Of a stretch of DNA of 64,000 bases, positions 24,397 through 32,885 are shown piece by piece. The stretch is from Pseudomonas gozinkensis. GTDB lineage: Bacteria; Pseudomonadota; Gammaproteobacteria; Pseudomonadales; Pseudomonadaceae. Positions within the stretch are counted from its first letter, which is position 1. Each line of letters begins with the position of its first letter. The stretch lies in NCBI RefSeq assembly GCF_014863585.1, contig NZ_CP062253.1, positions 5,145,001 to 5,209,000 of the forward strand. Reading direction: 5' to 3'. The position numbers and the translations under genes are program-made. The notes under the pieces are model-generated. The model had not been told where the DNA came from and made no database searches. It was given only the letters and a program-made list of their open reading frames with translations.

Positions 24397-25301
24397 TGCG
24401 AAGCCTCCAGCAGACGGCGACGGCGGCCGGTGATGTATTCGGACAAGGTCATGATGGCGAGCGTGGTGACGATCAGCACCACCCCGGCTGCGGATGCGGC
24501 GGGCCAGTTCATCAGGGGAGCGATCTGGTCATGCACCATCACCGCGAGCATCGGCACGCGCCGACCGCCGAGCAGCAACGGCACCACGAAGCTGCTGGCG
24601 TTGTAGGCAAACACCAGGGTCGCGCCGGTGATGATCCCCGGCAGGCTCATCGGCAACACCACCTGACGGAACACTTGAAAACGACTGGCGCCAAGGGTGG
24701 CGGCAGCTTCTTCGTAGCTGCGGGCGACACCGCGCATGGCGCTGGCAATCGGCAGCACAGCGAGCGGAAACGCGGTCTGCACCAGGCCCATCAACACGCC
24801 GTTCTGGTTGTACAGCAACATGATCGGCCGCTTGATCAGACCGAGGCCCATCAAGGTCTGATTGAGCATGCCGCCGGGGCCGAGGATCACCAGCCAGCCG
24901 TAGCTTTGCAGCAGCAGGTTGACCAGCAACGGCAACAGCACCGCCGCCAGAAAAATCCGCCGCACGAACGGCGAGGTCAGGCGCGACATGGTGTACGCCA
25001 CCGGAATCGCCAGCACCACGGCAATCACCGCGCTGATCAACGCCAGACGCAAGGTCAGCAGCAACGACTTGAGGTAGTAGGGTTCGAGCAACTGCGCGTA
25101 ACTGGCCAGGCTGAAACCGGACCACTCCGCGCCCTTGGTGCCGACACTCATGCGCAGCACCAAAAGGCTCGCGGCAATCAGTACGCCGAGAAACAGCATC
25201 GACGGCGTGAGGAAAAACCACGCCCGGGCAGTCGGCGAAACACCGCGCGCCGGGCGCACGTCACCCGCACCGACCGGTTGGGTCAGGGATTGATGTTCCA
25301 T
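24393..25301 (-). CDS. ABC transporter permease (PotB-like)
   Basis: A 302-residue permease from ATG 25301 (MEHQSLTQPVG). An upstream GTG/ATG extension of 13 residues is possible but not supported. Six helices are predicted, with EAA motif YEEAAATLGASRFQVFRQVVLPMSLPG. It pairs with the PotC-like subunit downstream. A 186-base gap containing a REPIN separates it from the binding-protein gene, so transporter stoichiometry may be tuned by that structure. Confidence 0.9.
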   Translation of the reverse strand: MEHQSLTQPVGAGDVRPARGVSPTARAWFFLTPSMLFLGVLIAASLLVLRMSVGTKGAEWSGFSLASYAQLLEPYYLKSLLLTLRLALISAVIAVVLAIPVAYTMSRLTSPFVRRIFLAAVLLPLLVNLLLQSYGWLVILGPGGMLNQTLMGLGLIKRPIMLLYNQNGVLMGLVQTAFPLAVLPIASAMRGVARSYEEAAATLGASRFQVFRQVVLPMSLPGIITGATLVFAYNASSFVVPLLLGGRRVPMLAVMVHDQIAPLMNWPAASAAGVVLIVTTLAIMTLSEYITGRRRRLLEASQ

Positions 25302-25364
25302 AGCAATGATCTCGTCAATGGAAAAACAACTGACAGACACAGGTTTTCAAACCACCGCGAACCC

Positions 25365-25453
25365 TGTGGGAGCTGGCTTGCCAGCGATAGCAATCTGTCA
25401 GTGACATCATTGTCGACAGGTAGGCCGTCATCGCTGGCAAGCCAGCTCCCACA
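25365..25453. repeat. REPIN inside the ABC transporter operon
   Basis: Inverted tgtgggagctggcttgcc units lie in the gap between the binding-protein gene and the first permease gene. In the mRNA they would form a stable hairpin that could protect the upstream binding-protein message. Confidence 0.9.
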
Positions 25454-25487
25454 GGGATTTGCGGTGCTCTGAAGGTTTGTGTTTGCG

Positions 25488-26591
25488 TCAGGAAGAAAAG
25501 ATTTCCGTATAGCGACGAATCCACTGGTCATGCACGGTCGCCAGGAAGGCGTTGTCGTGCATGATCGCCTTCTCCGCGATCTGCTCCGGCGTGAGGATGA
25601 ACGGGCTCTTGCGCGCTTCGGCGGAGATGATCGCCTTGGCGTTGACCGGGCCGTTGAAGATGTCTTCGGCCATCTTGCCCTGCACCAGCGGGTCGAGGGA
25701 GTGGTCGATGAAGGCGTAGGCCAGATCGGTGTCGCCCGGACGGTTCTTCGGCATCACCGAGAGCATCAGGTCGGTGTAGAAACCTTCCTTCATGCCGAAC
25801 GTGGCACCGAGGCCATAGTTCGGATCGCGGATCTGCTTGGGGAAAAACGCCGGAGCGTAGAGGCCGCCCATGTCCAGGGAACCGGTGCGGAACAGCTCGG
25901 CGATCTGGTTGGGGTTTTCACCCAGGGTCACCACGCGGTCTTTCAACTCGGCGAGTTTCTTGAAGCCCGGCTCGATGTTGTGCTCGTCACCACCGGCCAG
26001 TTTGGCGGCGATGATGATCAGGTCCATGGCCTCGGTCCAGTTCGGCGGCGGCAGGAAAATGTTCGGCGCCAGATCGGCGTCCCACAGCGCGGCGTAACTG
26101 TCCGGCGCGGTGCTCTGGGTGCGAGTGCTGTAGACCAGACTGTTGCACCACAGCAGGTAACCGATGCCGTGACCGTTGGCCCCGGTGCGGTATTTTTCCG
26201 GGACGTCGACCAGGTTGGGAATGCGGTTGAGATCGGGTTTTTCCAGCAGTCCGGCGGCGGCCAGACCTTCGGCGCCGACGCCAGCCAGGGTGATGATGTC
26301 GTACTGCGGACGGTCACCGCCGGCCTTGAGTTTGGCGACCATTTCCGAGGTGCTGCCGGTGCGGTCGGCAATCACTTTGGCGCCGGTCTTGGCTTCGAAC
26401 GTTGCGGCGATATTGCGCAGTGCGGCCAGGCCCGTGTCATCGGACCAGGTCAGCAGGCGCAGGGTCTTGCCGGCAAAGCGGGTGTCGCTGGCACTGGCCC
26501 GGATGAAGGGCATGCTCATGGCCGCCGCAGCCACCGAGGCCACGCCGACGGTTTTGATGAATTGACGCCTGTTCAGATCGTGCTCGCCCAT
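25488..26591 (-). CDS. ABC transporter periplasmic substrate-binding protein (PotD-like)
   Basis: A 367-residue solute-binding protein with a twin-arginine-like leader (NRRQFIKTVGVASVAAAAMSMPF, residues 7-29). Mature features of the polyamine-binding group are LRLLTWSDDTG, YDIITLAGVGAEGLAAAGLLEK, and GIGYLLWCNSLVYS. ATG 26591 follows GGGAG. It captures the substrate in the periplasm for the adjacent permeases. A copy of the LysR-type element seen before the decarboxylase gene lies 142 bases upstream, so this gene has its own promoter. Confidence 0.9.
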   Translation of the reverse strand: MGEHDLNRRQFIKTVGVASVAAAAMSMPFIRASASDTRFAGKTLRLLTWSDDTGLAALRNIAATFEAKTGAKVIADRTGSTSEMVAKLKAGGDRPQYDIITLAGVGAEGLAAAGLLEKPDLNRIPNLVDVPEKYRTGANGHGIGYLLWCNSLVYSTRTQSTAPDSYAALWDADLAPNIFLPPPNWTEAMDLIIIAAKLAGGDEHNIEPGFKKLAELKDRVVTLGENPNQIAELFRTGSLDMGGLYAPAFFPKQIRDPNYGLGATFGMKEGFYTDLMLSVMPKNRPGDTDLAYAFIDHSLDPLVQGKMAEDIFNGPVNAKAIISAEARKSPFILTPEQIAEKAIMHDNAFLATVHDQWIRRYTEIFSS

Positions 26592-26732
26592 TTAGGACTC
26601 CCATTATTCTTGTAAGTATGAGACTGATCGCAACCCTTGCAGCTGCTTGACCGATGTTGCTCAAGCGCCCGGTTTCAAAGGGCTTGAGCGTGGTCTGCGG
26701 GTTCATCCTGAGGTCGTGCAAAACACCTGACT

Positions 26733-26758
26733 ATCGATAAAAACTCATTGAAGCCATG
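26733..26758. promoter_or_regulatory. shared 26-base element upstream of the ABC transporter operon
   Basis: Consists of ATCGATAAAA, one variable base, CTCAT, three variable bases and AGCCATG, matching 30062-30087 at 22 of 26 positions in the same orientation. It lies 142 bases before the binding-protein start. Likely an operator for the LysR protein encoded at 30113. Confidence 0.65.
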
Positions 26759-26764
26759 ACGTCG

Positions 26765-26791
26765 GCGCATGCCTCGTTGCGAGGCATGCGC
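26765..26791 (-). terminator. 12-bp hairpin after the aldehyde dehydrogenase gene
   Basis: Arms GCGCATGCCTCG and complement with a 3-base loop lie 17 bases past the stop. The T-run is on the plus-strand side only, so termination of the minus-strand transcript would rely on the stem. Confidence 0.55.
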
Positions 26792-26808
26792 TGACCTTTT
26801 TCGGGCAT

Positions 26809-28260
26809 TCAGAGCGCGCGGACCACGTGCTTGATTTCCTGAAATGCCGCCAGGCCCCACGGCCCCAACTCGCGGCCGATGCTGCTCTGCTTGTAGCCGC
26901 CCCACGCGGTCTGCGGGAAGATCACCTGCGGTGCGTTGAGCCACACCAGCCCCGCCTGCAAGGCGTTGGCGACCCGATCCGCGGTCTCGGCATTGCGCGT
27001 GACCACGCTGGCGACCAGCCCGAATTGGCTGTCGTTGGCCAAGGCAATCGCCTCGGCTTCCGAAGCGAAACTGCGCACACAGATCACCGGGCCGAAAATC
27101 TCTTCGCACCACAGCGCACTGTCGAGGGGCACTTCGGTGAAGATCGTCGGCTGCAAGAAATATCCGCGCGGCAGATCGGCGGGACGATTGCCGCCACAGA
27201 TCAGCTTGGCCCCGGCACTGAGTCCACGGTCGATGTGACCGAGCACTCGCTGGTACTGCGCCTGATTGACCAGCGCGCCCATCTCGACTTCAGGGTCGAA
27301 CGGATCGGCTACACGGATTTTTTCCGCGCGGGCCTTCAAGCGAATCAGGAATTCGTCGGCCAGTTCATCGGCCACCAGCACCCGGCTGGTGGCCGAGCAC
27401 ATCTGCCCGGCGTTGAAGAAACCGCCACCGCAGGCCAGTTCCACCGCCAGATCCAGGTCGGCATCTTCCAGGATCAGCAGCGAGGATTTGCCGCCCAGTT
27501 CCAGGCTCACGCCCTTCACGGTTTCAGCGGCGCGCTGCATCACTTGCACACCCACGGCGTTGCTGCCGGTGAAGGAAACCTTGGCGATGCGCGGGTCCGC
27601 CGACAGCGGCGCGCCGACCGCCAGACCGGTGCCGCACACCAGGTTGAACACACCTTTTGGCAGACCGGATTCAGCGATGATGGTCGCCAGTTCCAGCTCT
27701 GGCAGCGGCGTGACTTCCGACGGTTTGAGCACCACGCAGCAACCGGCGGCCAGGGCCGGCGCGAGTTTCCACGCGGTGGTGACCATCGGGAAATTCCACG
27801 GCACGATCAGCCCGACCACGCCGCACGGCTCGCGGCGCACGCGTGCGCTGAAGTCATCGCTGGGCAGTGGCACGTTGCAGTCCTGTTTCGCATCGAGGCC
27901 TTCGGCGAGTTCGGCGTAGTACTCGAACGTGGCGATCACGTCGTCGACATCGATGCCCGCTTCGAACTGCGGTTTGCCGTTGTTGCTCGACTGCAACTTC
28001 ATCAGATGTTCGCGGCCGTTGCGCACCCCATTGGCGATGTTGCGCAGGATCGCGGCGCGCTCGGCGCCGGTGGTTTTCGACCATCCTTTAAAAGCTTCGG
28101 TTGCTGCGGTTACCGCTTGATTGACGGCACTTTCGTCACCGCCATTGACCGTGGTCAGCAGCGCTTCGGTGGCCGGATTGATCACGCGCAGGTGTTCGCG
28201 GCCAGCGGACCATTGGCCGTTGATGTACAGGCCGTCGAGTGTGGTCGGGAAATTCATCAT
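26809..28260 (-). CDS. NAD(P)-dependent aldehyde dehydrogenase
   Basis: A 483-residue ALDH superfamily enzyme that oxidises an aldehyde to its acid in the cytoplasm. The catalytic Cys lies in FFNAGQMCSATSRV, the general-base Glu in SLELGGKS, the Rossmann loop is FTGSNAVG, and the C-terminal active-site Phe is in EEIFGPV. The first ATG (28260) overlaps the decarboxylase stop as ATGA and follows AAGG by about 10 bases. Coupling to a 2-oxoacid decarboxylase means it probably oxidises the aldehyde that enzyme makes. 4-guanidinobutyraldehyde to 4-guanidinobutyrate is the best guess if the decarboxylase acts on 2-ketoarginine. Confidence 0.9.
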   Translation of the reverse strand: MMNFPTTLDGLYINGQWSAGREHLRVINPATEALLTTVNGGDESAVNQAVTAATEAFKGWSKTTGAERAAILRNIANGVRNGREHLMKLQSSNNGKPQFEAGIDVDDVIATFEYYAELAEGLDAKQDCNVPLPSDDFSARVRREPCGVVGLIVPWNFPMVTTAWKLAPALAAGCCVVLKPSEVTPLPELELATIIAESGLPKGVFNLVCGTGLAVGAPLSADPRIAKVSFTGSNAVGVQVMQRAAETVKGVSLELGGKSSLLILEDADLDLAVELACGGGFFNAGQMCSATSRVLVADELADEFLIRLKARAEKIRVADPFDPEVEMGALVNQAQYQRVLGHIDRGLSAGAKLICGGNRPADLPRGYFLQPTIFTEVPLDSALWCEEIFGPVICVRSFASEAEAIALANDSQFGLVASVVTRNAETADRVANALQAGLVWLNAPQVIFPQTAWGGYKQSSIGRELGPWGLAAFQEIKHVVRAL

Positions 28261-29894
28261 TGGGCCACCGCCTTCATCCATTGGGTCTGGTCGATTTCGA
28301 TCAGGGTCGGGCCCTGACGATCGGTGGCGGCGCGCAGTGCACCGCGCAGGTGTTCGGCCGAGCTGATCGCTTCCGCCGCACAACCCAGGGCCTTGGCCAC
28401 ACCGATGAAATCCGGGGTGTAGATGTCGACGCCCACCGGCTCGATGGCGCGGTTGACCATGTATTTCTTGATCTCTTCGTAACCCTGGTTATTCCACAGC
28501 AGGATGATGACCGGGGTGCGCGCTTCCACGGCGCTGGCCAGTTCCGGCAGGGTGAATTGCAGACCGCCGTCGCCGATCAGACACACCACCGGCGGACGCG
28601 CGCCGTGTTCGAGGTTGCCGCCGAGCCACGCGCCGATTGCTGCCGGCAAGGCGTAACCGAGGGTGCCGTAACCGGTGGACGAGTTGAACCAGCGACGCGG
28701 ACGCTCCGGGTTGAACGTCAGGTTGCCGGTGTACACCGGTTGCGTGGAGTCGCCGACAAAGACTGCGTCCGGCAATTCGTGCAGCACGGTTTCGAGGAAG
28801 CGGGTCTGGGCCAGGGTCGGTGCATCCCAGGTCGCGGCCAGGTCTTCACGCAGACGGGCGGCGCGTACCTGCCCCCAATCGTTGCGGCGCTCGGCCAGCG
28901 GTTTGTGCGACAACGCGCTGAGCAGCGCTTGTGCGGCGTTGCGGGAGTCGGCCACCAGCGCCACGTGCGGCGGATAGTTGCGCACGGTCTGGTCTGAATC
29001 AATATCGACGCGCAGCAATTTGCCGGGGATTTCGAAACCGCCGGCGAAGGTGACGTCGTAGTCGGTTTCCGCCAGTTCGGTGCCGATCGCCAGGATCACG
29101 TCAGCATCGGCCACCAGGGCACGGGTCGCTACCAGGCTCTGAGTCGAACCGATCAACAGCGGATGGCTGGACGGCAGCATGCCTTTGGCGTTGATGGTCA
29201 GGGCCACCGGCGCATCGAGCAGTTCGGCCAGTTCGGTGAGTTCGGCAGCCGCGTCGATGGCGCCACCACCGGCGAGGATCAGCGGACGCTGGGCGCCGGC
29301 CAGCAGTTCAGTCATGCGGCTCACGGCGGCCGGCGCAGCACCGGCGCGGTCGATGTTGACCGGCACGCTGGTCAGCAGTTCGTCGGCTTCTTCGACCAGT
29401 ACGTCCAGCGGAATTTCGATGTGCACCGGACGCGGACGCCCGGCCTGGAACAGCGCGAAAGCACGGGCGAGCACGCCCGGCAATTCGGACGCCGACATCA
29501 GGGTGTGGGAGAACGCCGCCACGCCGCCGACCAGTGCGCTCTGGTTCGGCAGTTCATGCAGCTTGCCGCGACCACCGCCCAGTTGACTGCGCGACTGCAC
29601 GCTGGAGATCACCAGCATCGGGATCGAATCGGCGTAAGCCTGGCCCATGGCGGTGGTGATGTTGGTCATGCCGGGGCCGGTGATGATGAAGCACACACCC
29701 GGTTTGCCGCTGGTGCGGGCGTAGCCGTCGGCCATGAAGCCGGCGCCCTGTTCATGGCGCGGAGTGACGTGGTTGATGCTTGAACGGGCCAGCCCGCGAT
29801 ACAGCTCCACGGTATGCACCCCGGGAATGCCGAACACCTGCTCGACCCCATAATCCTCGAGTAACTTGACCAGTACTTCGCCACACGTCGCCAT
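28257..29894 (-). CDS. ThDP-dependent 2-oxoacid decarboxylase, 2-ketoarginine (5-guanidino-2-oxopentanoate) type
   Basis: A 545-residue acetolactate-synthase-like enzyme. The N-terminal PYR domain carries the activating Glu in RHEQGAGFMADGYAR. The PP domain has the ThDP motif LIGDGGLQFT ending in LLWNN. The N-terminus (TCGEVLVKLLEDYGVEQVFGIPGVHTVELYRG) recalls the AruI/PRK07524 group, which decarboxylates 2-ketoarginine to 4-guanidinobutyraldehyde in the arginine transaminase pathway; this is from memory. ATG 29894 fits family starts. An ATG at 29924 with AAGGT upstream would add ten residues. No aminotransferase gene is nearby, so the oxoacid must come from elsewhere or be imported. Confidence 0.8.
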   Translation of the reverse strand: MATCGEVLVKLLEDYGVEQVFGIPGVHTVELYRGLARSSINHVTPRHEQGAGFMADGYARTSGKPGVCFIITGPGMTNITTAMGQAYADSIPMLVISSVQSRSQLGGGRGKLHELPNQSALVGGVAAFSHTLMSASELPGVLARAFALFQAGRPRPVHIEIPLDVLVEEADELLTSVPVNIDRAGAAPAAVSRMTELLAGAQRPLILAGGGAIDAAAELTELAELLDAPVALTINAKGMLPSSHPLLIGSTQSLVATRALVADADVILAIGTELAETDYDVTFAGGFEIPGKLLRVDIDSDQTVRNYPPHVALVADSRNAAQALLSALSHKPLAERRNDWGQVRAARLREDLAATWDAPTLAQTRFLETVLHELPDAVFVGDSTQPVYTGNLTFNPERPRRWFNSSTGYGTLGYALPAAIGAWLGGNLEHGARPPVVCLIGDGGLQFTLPELASAVEARTPVIILLWNNQGYEEIKKYMVNRAIEPVGVDIYTPDFIGVAKALGCAAEAISSAEHLRGALRAATDRQGPTLIEIDQTQWMKAVAQ

Positions 29895-29932
29895 GTCTTT
29901 GCCCTTTTTGTTCAATTGAGACATCGGGACCT

Positions 29933-30014
29933 TGTGGGAGCGAGCTTGCTCGCGAAAGCGGTGGATCAGTTACATCCATGCCGGATCGCCGCCCGGGGCA
30001 TGCCTGCTCCCACA
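29933..30014. repeat. REPIN in the divergent promoter region
   Basis: One intact unit (tgtgggagcgagcttgctcgcgaa) faces a diverged one (gcctgctcccaca), including the gccgcccgg insert seen at 22336-22447. It separates the LysR element from the decarboxylase start. Confidence 0.8.
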
Positions 30015-30061
30015 GGGATCCGGGAATGGCTCATTGAAACGGGCGACCCGTAGCCGCAACA

Positions 30062-30087
30062 ATCGATAAAAGCTCATACTAGCCATG
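30062..30087. promoter_or_regulatory. shared 26-base element in the LysR/decarboxylase intergenic region
   Basis: Same sequence pattern and orientation as 26733-26758, located 25 bases before the LysR start and about 170 bases before the decarboxylase start. This position is typical for an autoregulatory LysR site. Confidence 0.65.
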
Positions 30088-30112
30088 TCCTCACGTCATA
30101 CCTTGGATCCAC

Positions 30113-30991
30113 ATGAAACGACTGCCTCCCCTGCCCGCCCTGCATACGTTTCTGATCACCGCGCAGTGCTGCAACTTCACCCGGGCCGCCGAGCAGTTGC
30201 ACATCACCCAGGGCGCGGTGAGCCGGCAGATCGCCGGGCTCGAGGAACATCTGGGCTATGAGCTGTTCATTCGCCTGGCCCGAGGTCTGGAACTGACGGC
30301 CGAAGGTCGCGAATGGCTGCCACGGGTGCAGCAGGTGTTCAGCCTGATCGGAGATTCGGTGGAGCAGATCGGCGCCAGGCGCGAGACCCTGCAACTCAAG
30401 GCGCCGAGCTGCGTGATGCGCTGGTTGCTGCCGCGCCTGCTGCAATGGCAGCGCGAGCGCCCGGACGTGCCGGTGAAACTCACAGCGTCGTTGCAGCACG
30501 GGGTGGACTTTCATCGCGAGCAGTTCGACGCCGCAGTGATCTACGGCACCGCGCCCCACGACTCGCCCGCCACCCTGCATCTGTTCGATGAACAACTGAC
30601 ACCGGTCTGTTCACCGACGCTGCTCAACAGTGGGCCGGCCCTGCACACACCGGCAGACTTGCAACAACACCTGCTGCTGCATCCGACCCACACCGATGAC
30701 GACTGGACACTCTGGCTCGAAGCCGCCGAACTGCACTTGAGCAATATCGCCAGCGGTCAGCATTTCGAAACGCTGGATCAGGCGATGTCGATGGCGTCCC
30801 ACGGGACGGGGGTGGCGATCGGCGACTGGTCACTGATCGGCGACGACTTGAACGCCGGGCGACTGGTGATGCCGTTCGATCTGAAGGTGAAGACGGGACT
30901 GGGCTATTACATCGTCGCGCCGGCATCGGAGCCGTCGGCGAAATTGCAGGAATTGATGGGGTGGTTGGTGGAGCAGGCGCACACACGTTGA
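30113..30991 (+). CDS. LysR-family regulator (GcvA-like) of the decarboxylase/transporter unit
   Basis: A 292-residue LTTR. The N-terminal winged helix (residues 1-60: LPALHTFLITAQCCNFTRAAEQLHITQGAVSRQIAGLEEHLG) is followed by a ligand-binding domain with RLVMPFDLKVKTGLGYYIVAP near the end, a GcvA-type signature. It is divergent from the decarboxylase-dehydrogenase operon. The repeated 26-base element upstream of both operons is its likely binding site. The effector could be 2-ketoarginine or another pathway intermediate (inference). Confidence 0.88.
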   Translation: MKRLPPLPALHTFLITAQCCNFTRAAEQLHITQGAVSRQIAGLEEHLGYELFIRLARGLELTAEGREWLPRVQQVFSLIGDSVEQIGARRETLQLKAPSCVMRWLLPRLLQWQRERPDVPVKLTASLQHGVDFHREQFDAAVIYGTAPHDSPATLHLFDEQLTPVCSPTLLNSGPALHTPADLQQHLLLHPTHTDDDWTLWLEAAELHLSNIASGQHFETLDQAMSMASHGTGVAIGDWSLIGDDLNAGRLVMPFDLKVKTGLGYYIVAPASEPSAKLQELMGWLVEQAHTR

Positions 30992-31006
30992 ACACCCCAA
31001 ATTCCC

Positions 31007-31096
31007 TGTGGGAGCGAGCTTGCTCGCGAATACGGTGTGTCATTCAACGTTGATGTCGACTGACACGCCCTCTTCGCGAGCAAGCTCGCTCCCACA
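31007..31096. repeat. REPIN
   Basis: Inverted tgtgggagcgagcttgctcgcgaa units. It is immediately followed by a family B repeat. Confidence 0.9.
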
Positions 31097-31098
31097 TT

Positions 31099-31209
31099 GA
31101 TCGTTCCCACGCTCTGCGTGGGAATGCCTCACTGGACGCTCCGCGTCCGCTTCGGCATGGGACGCGGAGCGTCCCGGGCTGCATTCCCACGCGGAGCGTG
31201 GGAACGATC
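31099..31209. repeat. long dispersed inverted repeat, family B copy 2
   Basis: Outer arms gatcgttcccacgctctgcg... and complement, with inner ggacgctccgcgtcc palindromes. The same architecture is at 16310-16415. It sits between convergent genes. Confidence 0.85.
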
Positions 31210-31230
31210 AGCGAGTGAACGATCCAGTAC

Positions 31231-31845
31231 TTAATATCCGACGGTGAACCGCTGACGCGAATGCTTCGGCGTTTCCACTTCGTCGATCAACGCAATCGCG
31301 TAGTCGGCAAAGGTGATCGAGCTCTGGCCTTCAGCACTCACCAGCAAGTCATCCTTGCCCACGCGGAACTTGCCGGTGCGCTCGCCTTCGACAAACAGCG
31401 CCGACGGCGACAGGAACGTCCAGTCCAGTTCCTTCTCTTGACGCAAGGCATCAAGGAACGCCGCGCCAGCGCTGGCCTCGGCCTTGTACTCGGCCGGGAA
31501 ACCGGCGCTGTCGATCACGCGAGTGCCGTCCGGCAGCAACAGCGAACCGGCACCGCCGACCACCAGCAGACGTTTCACCCCGGCCTGTTTCACCGGACCG
31601 ATCAGCGCGCTGGCCGGCACGGTGGCGAAATGCGCGGCACTGATCACCACATCGTGACCGGCGACAGCGTCCTGCAACGCCGCGGCATCCAGCACGTCGA
31701 CGTTCTTGCTGACCACACCGGCACGGGCGCCGATCTTCGAGGTGTCCCGAGCGATGGCGGTGACGCTGTGGCCACGACGCAGGGCTTCTTCCAGCAATTG
31801 GCTGCCGGCACGGCCGGTGGCACCAATGATTGCGATCTTGCTCAT
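31231..31845 (-). CDS. NAD(P)-binding SDR-type oxidoreductase (NmrA/YwnB-like)
   Basis: A 204-residue atypical short-chain dehydrogenase. The Rossmann motif is GATGRAGS at residues 8-15, then VVGGAGSLLLPDG and DWTFLSPSALFVEGERTGKFRVG, as in YwnB/BVR-B-like NAD(P)H-binding proteins; there is no classical YxxxK. Such proteins are quinone reductases, flavin reductases or NADPH sensors. A 46-base gap separates it from the upstream MBL-fold gene on the same strand, so they form an operon, probably controlled by the divergent LysR at 32886. Confidence 0.8.
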   Translation of the reverse strand: MSKIAIIGATGRAGSQLLEEALRRGHSVTAIARDTSKIGARAGVVSKNVDVLDAAALQDAVAGHDVVISAAHFATVPASALIGPVKQAGVKRLLVVGGAGSLLLPDGTRVIDSAGFPAEYKAEASAGAAFLDALRQEKELDWTFLSPSALFVEGERTGKFRVGKDDLLVSAEGQSSITFADYAIALIDEVETPKHSRQRFTVGY

Positions 31846-31891
31846 GACATTCTCCAGTTGGCTTGAGAGTGCTGCGTTTTTCAGAATCGGG

Positions 31892-32770
31892 TTACCACTT
31901 CATCTCGCCCTTGGCGACTTTGGCGCTCAGCTCCAGCGAGCTTTCTTCGCCCAGTGTCGGGTAGCGTTTTTTCATCGCGGCGATCAGCGCGGCAGAGTCC
32001 TTGGCTTTCGCGGTTTCGGCATCGAACGCCTTGATGTAGTCGGCGGTGAATTTCACGGCCGCCAGCGAACGGGCGCTGTCACCCAGGTAGTGACCCGGCA
32101 CCACGGTTTTCGGTTTCAGGGTTTCGATCGAGTGCAGGGTTTCCAGCCAGTCGGCGTGGGATTGCGCGGTCTGGGTGTCGGCCATCCACACGTGAATGTT
32201 CTCGGCGACAACCACACCGCCGACCACGGCTTTCAGCGACGGGATCCACACGAAGCTGCGATCCGGTTGTTTGCCTTCCAGGCCGACCACCTGCAGTTTC
32301 TGCCCTTCGAGCATCAGGCTGTCGCCCTTGAGCACGCCCGGCACGATGGTTTTGGTCGGCACGTCGGCGCCCATTTTCGGGCCCCAGAAGGCGAGTTTGC
32401 CGTCGACGGTTTTTTTGATGTGATCAACGGTCGGTTGCGAGGCCAGGACCTTGGCATTCGGGAAGGCTTTGGTCAGGGTGTCGAGACCGAAGTAGTAATC
32501 CGGGTCACCGTGGCTGATGTAGATAGTGGTCAGTTGCTTGCCGCTGGCGCGGATCTTTTCCACCACTTGCTCGGCCTGGGATTTGCCGAACTGGGCGTCC
32601 ACCAGAATTGCGTCCTTCTCGCCGCTGACCAGCACCGAAGTCACCGGGAAGATCGCGTTGGTGCCCGGGTTGTAGACGTCGAGAGTCAGGTTGGCAGCCG
32701 CTGCGTGGGCAGCAAAGCCGAGGGTGGCGGTGGCCAGTAAAACGCGCTTGAGGGTGGTGAAGCCGATCAT
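31892..32770 (-). CDS. secreted metallo-beta-lactamase-fold protein with altered metal motif
   Basis: A 292-residue protein with a signal peptide (residues 1-25, ending HAAAA). The MBL fold is recognisable from VTSVLVSGEKDAILVDAQFG, YISHGDPDYYFG and VVPGHYLGD. The usual HxHxDH ligand set is replaced by HxDxDY (SHGDPDYYFG), while the later PGH histidine is kept, so a normal two-zinc site is unlikely. The substrate is unknown. It heads a two-gene operon with the NAD(P)-binding protein and is divergent from a LysR gene. Confidence 0.82.
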   Translation of the reverse strand: MIGFTTLKRVLLATATLGFAAHAAAANLTLDVYNPGTNAIFPVTSVLVSGEKDAILVDAQFGKSQAEQVVEKIRASGKQLTTIYISHGDPDYYFGLDTLTKAFPNAKVLASQPTVDHIKKTVDGKLAFWGPKMGADVPTKTIVPGVLKGDSLMLEGQKLQVVGLEGKQPDRSFVWIPSLKAVVGGVVVAENIHVWMADTQTAQSHADWLETLHSIETLKPKTVVPGHYLGDSARSLAAVKFTADYIKAFDAETAKAKDSAALIAAMKKRYPTLGEESSLELSAKVAKGEMKW

Positions 32771-32885
32771 GGGTTGCTCCGCTGTTCGAATGCCGTGCTT
32801 GGCGATGGGGACAGAGCTTAGTTGCCAGACTCGTTACAAAAAATGCGATGCTTGAACATAGTTTGTTTCTGAAAGCGGGCAAATC

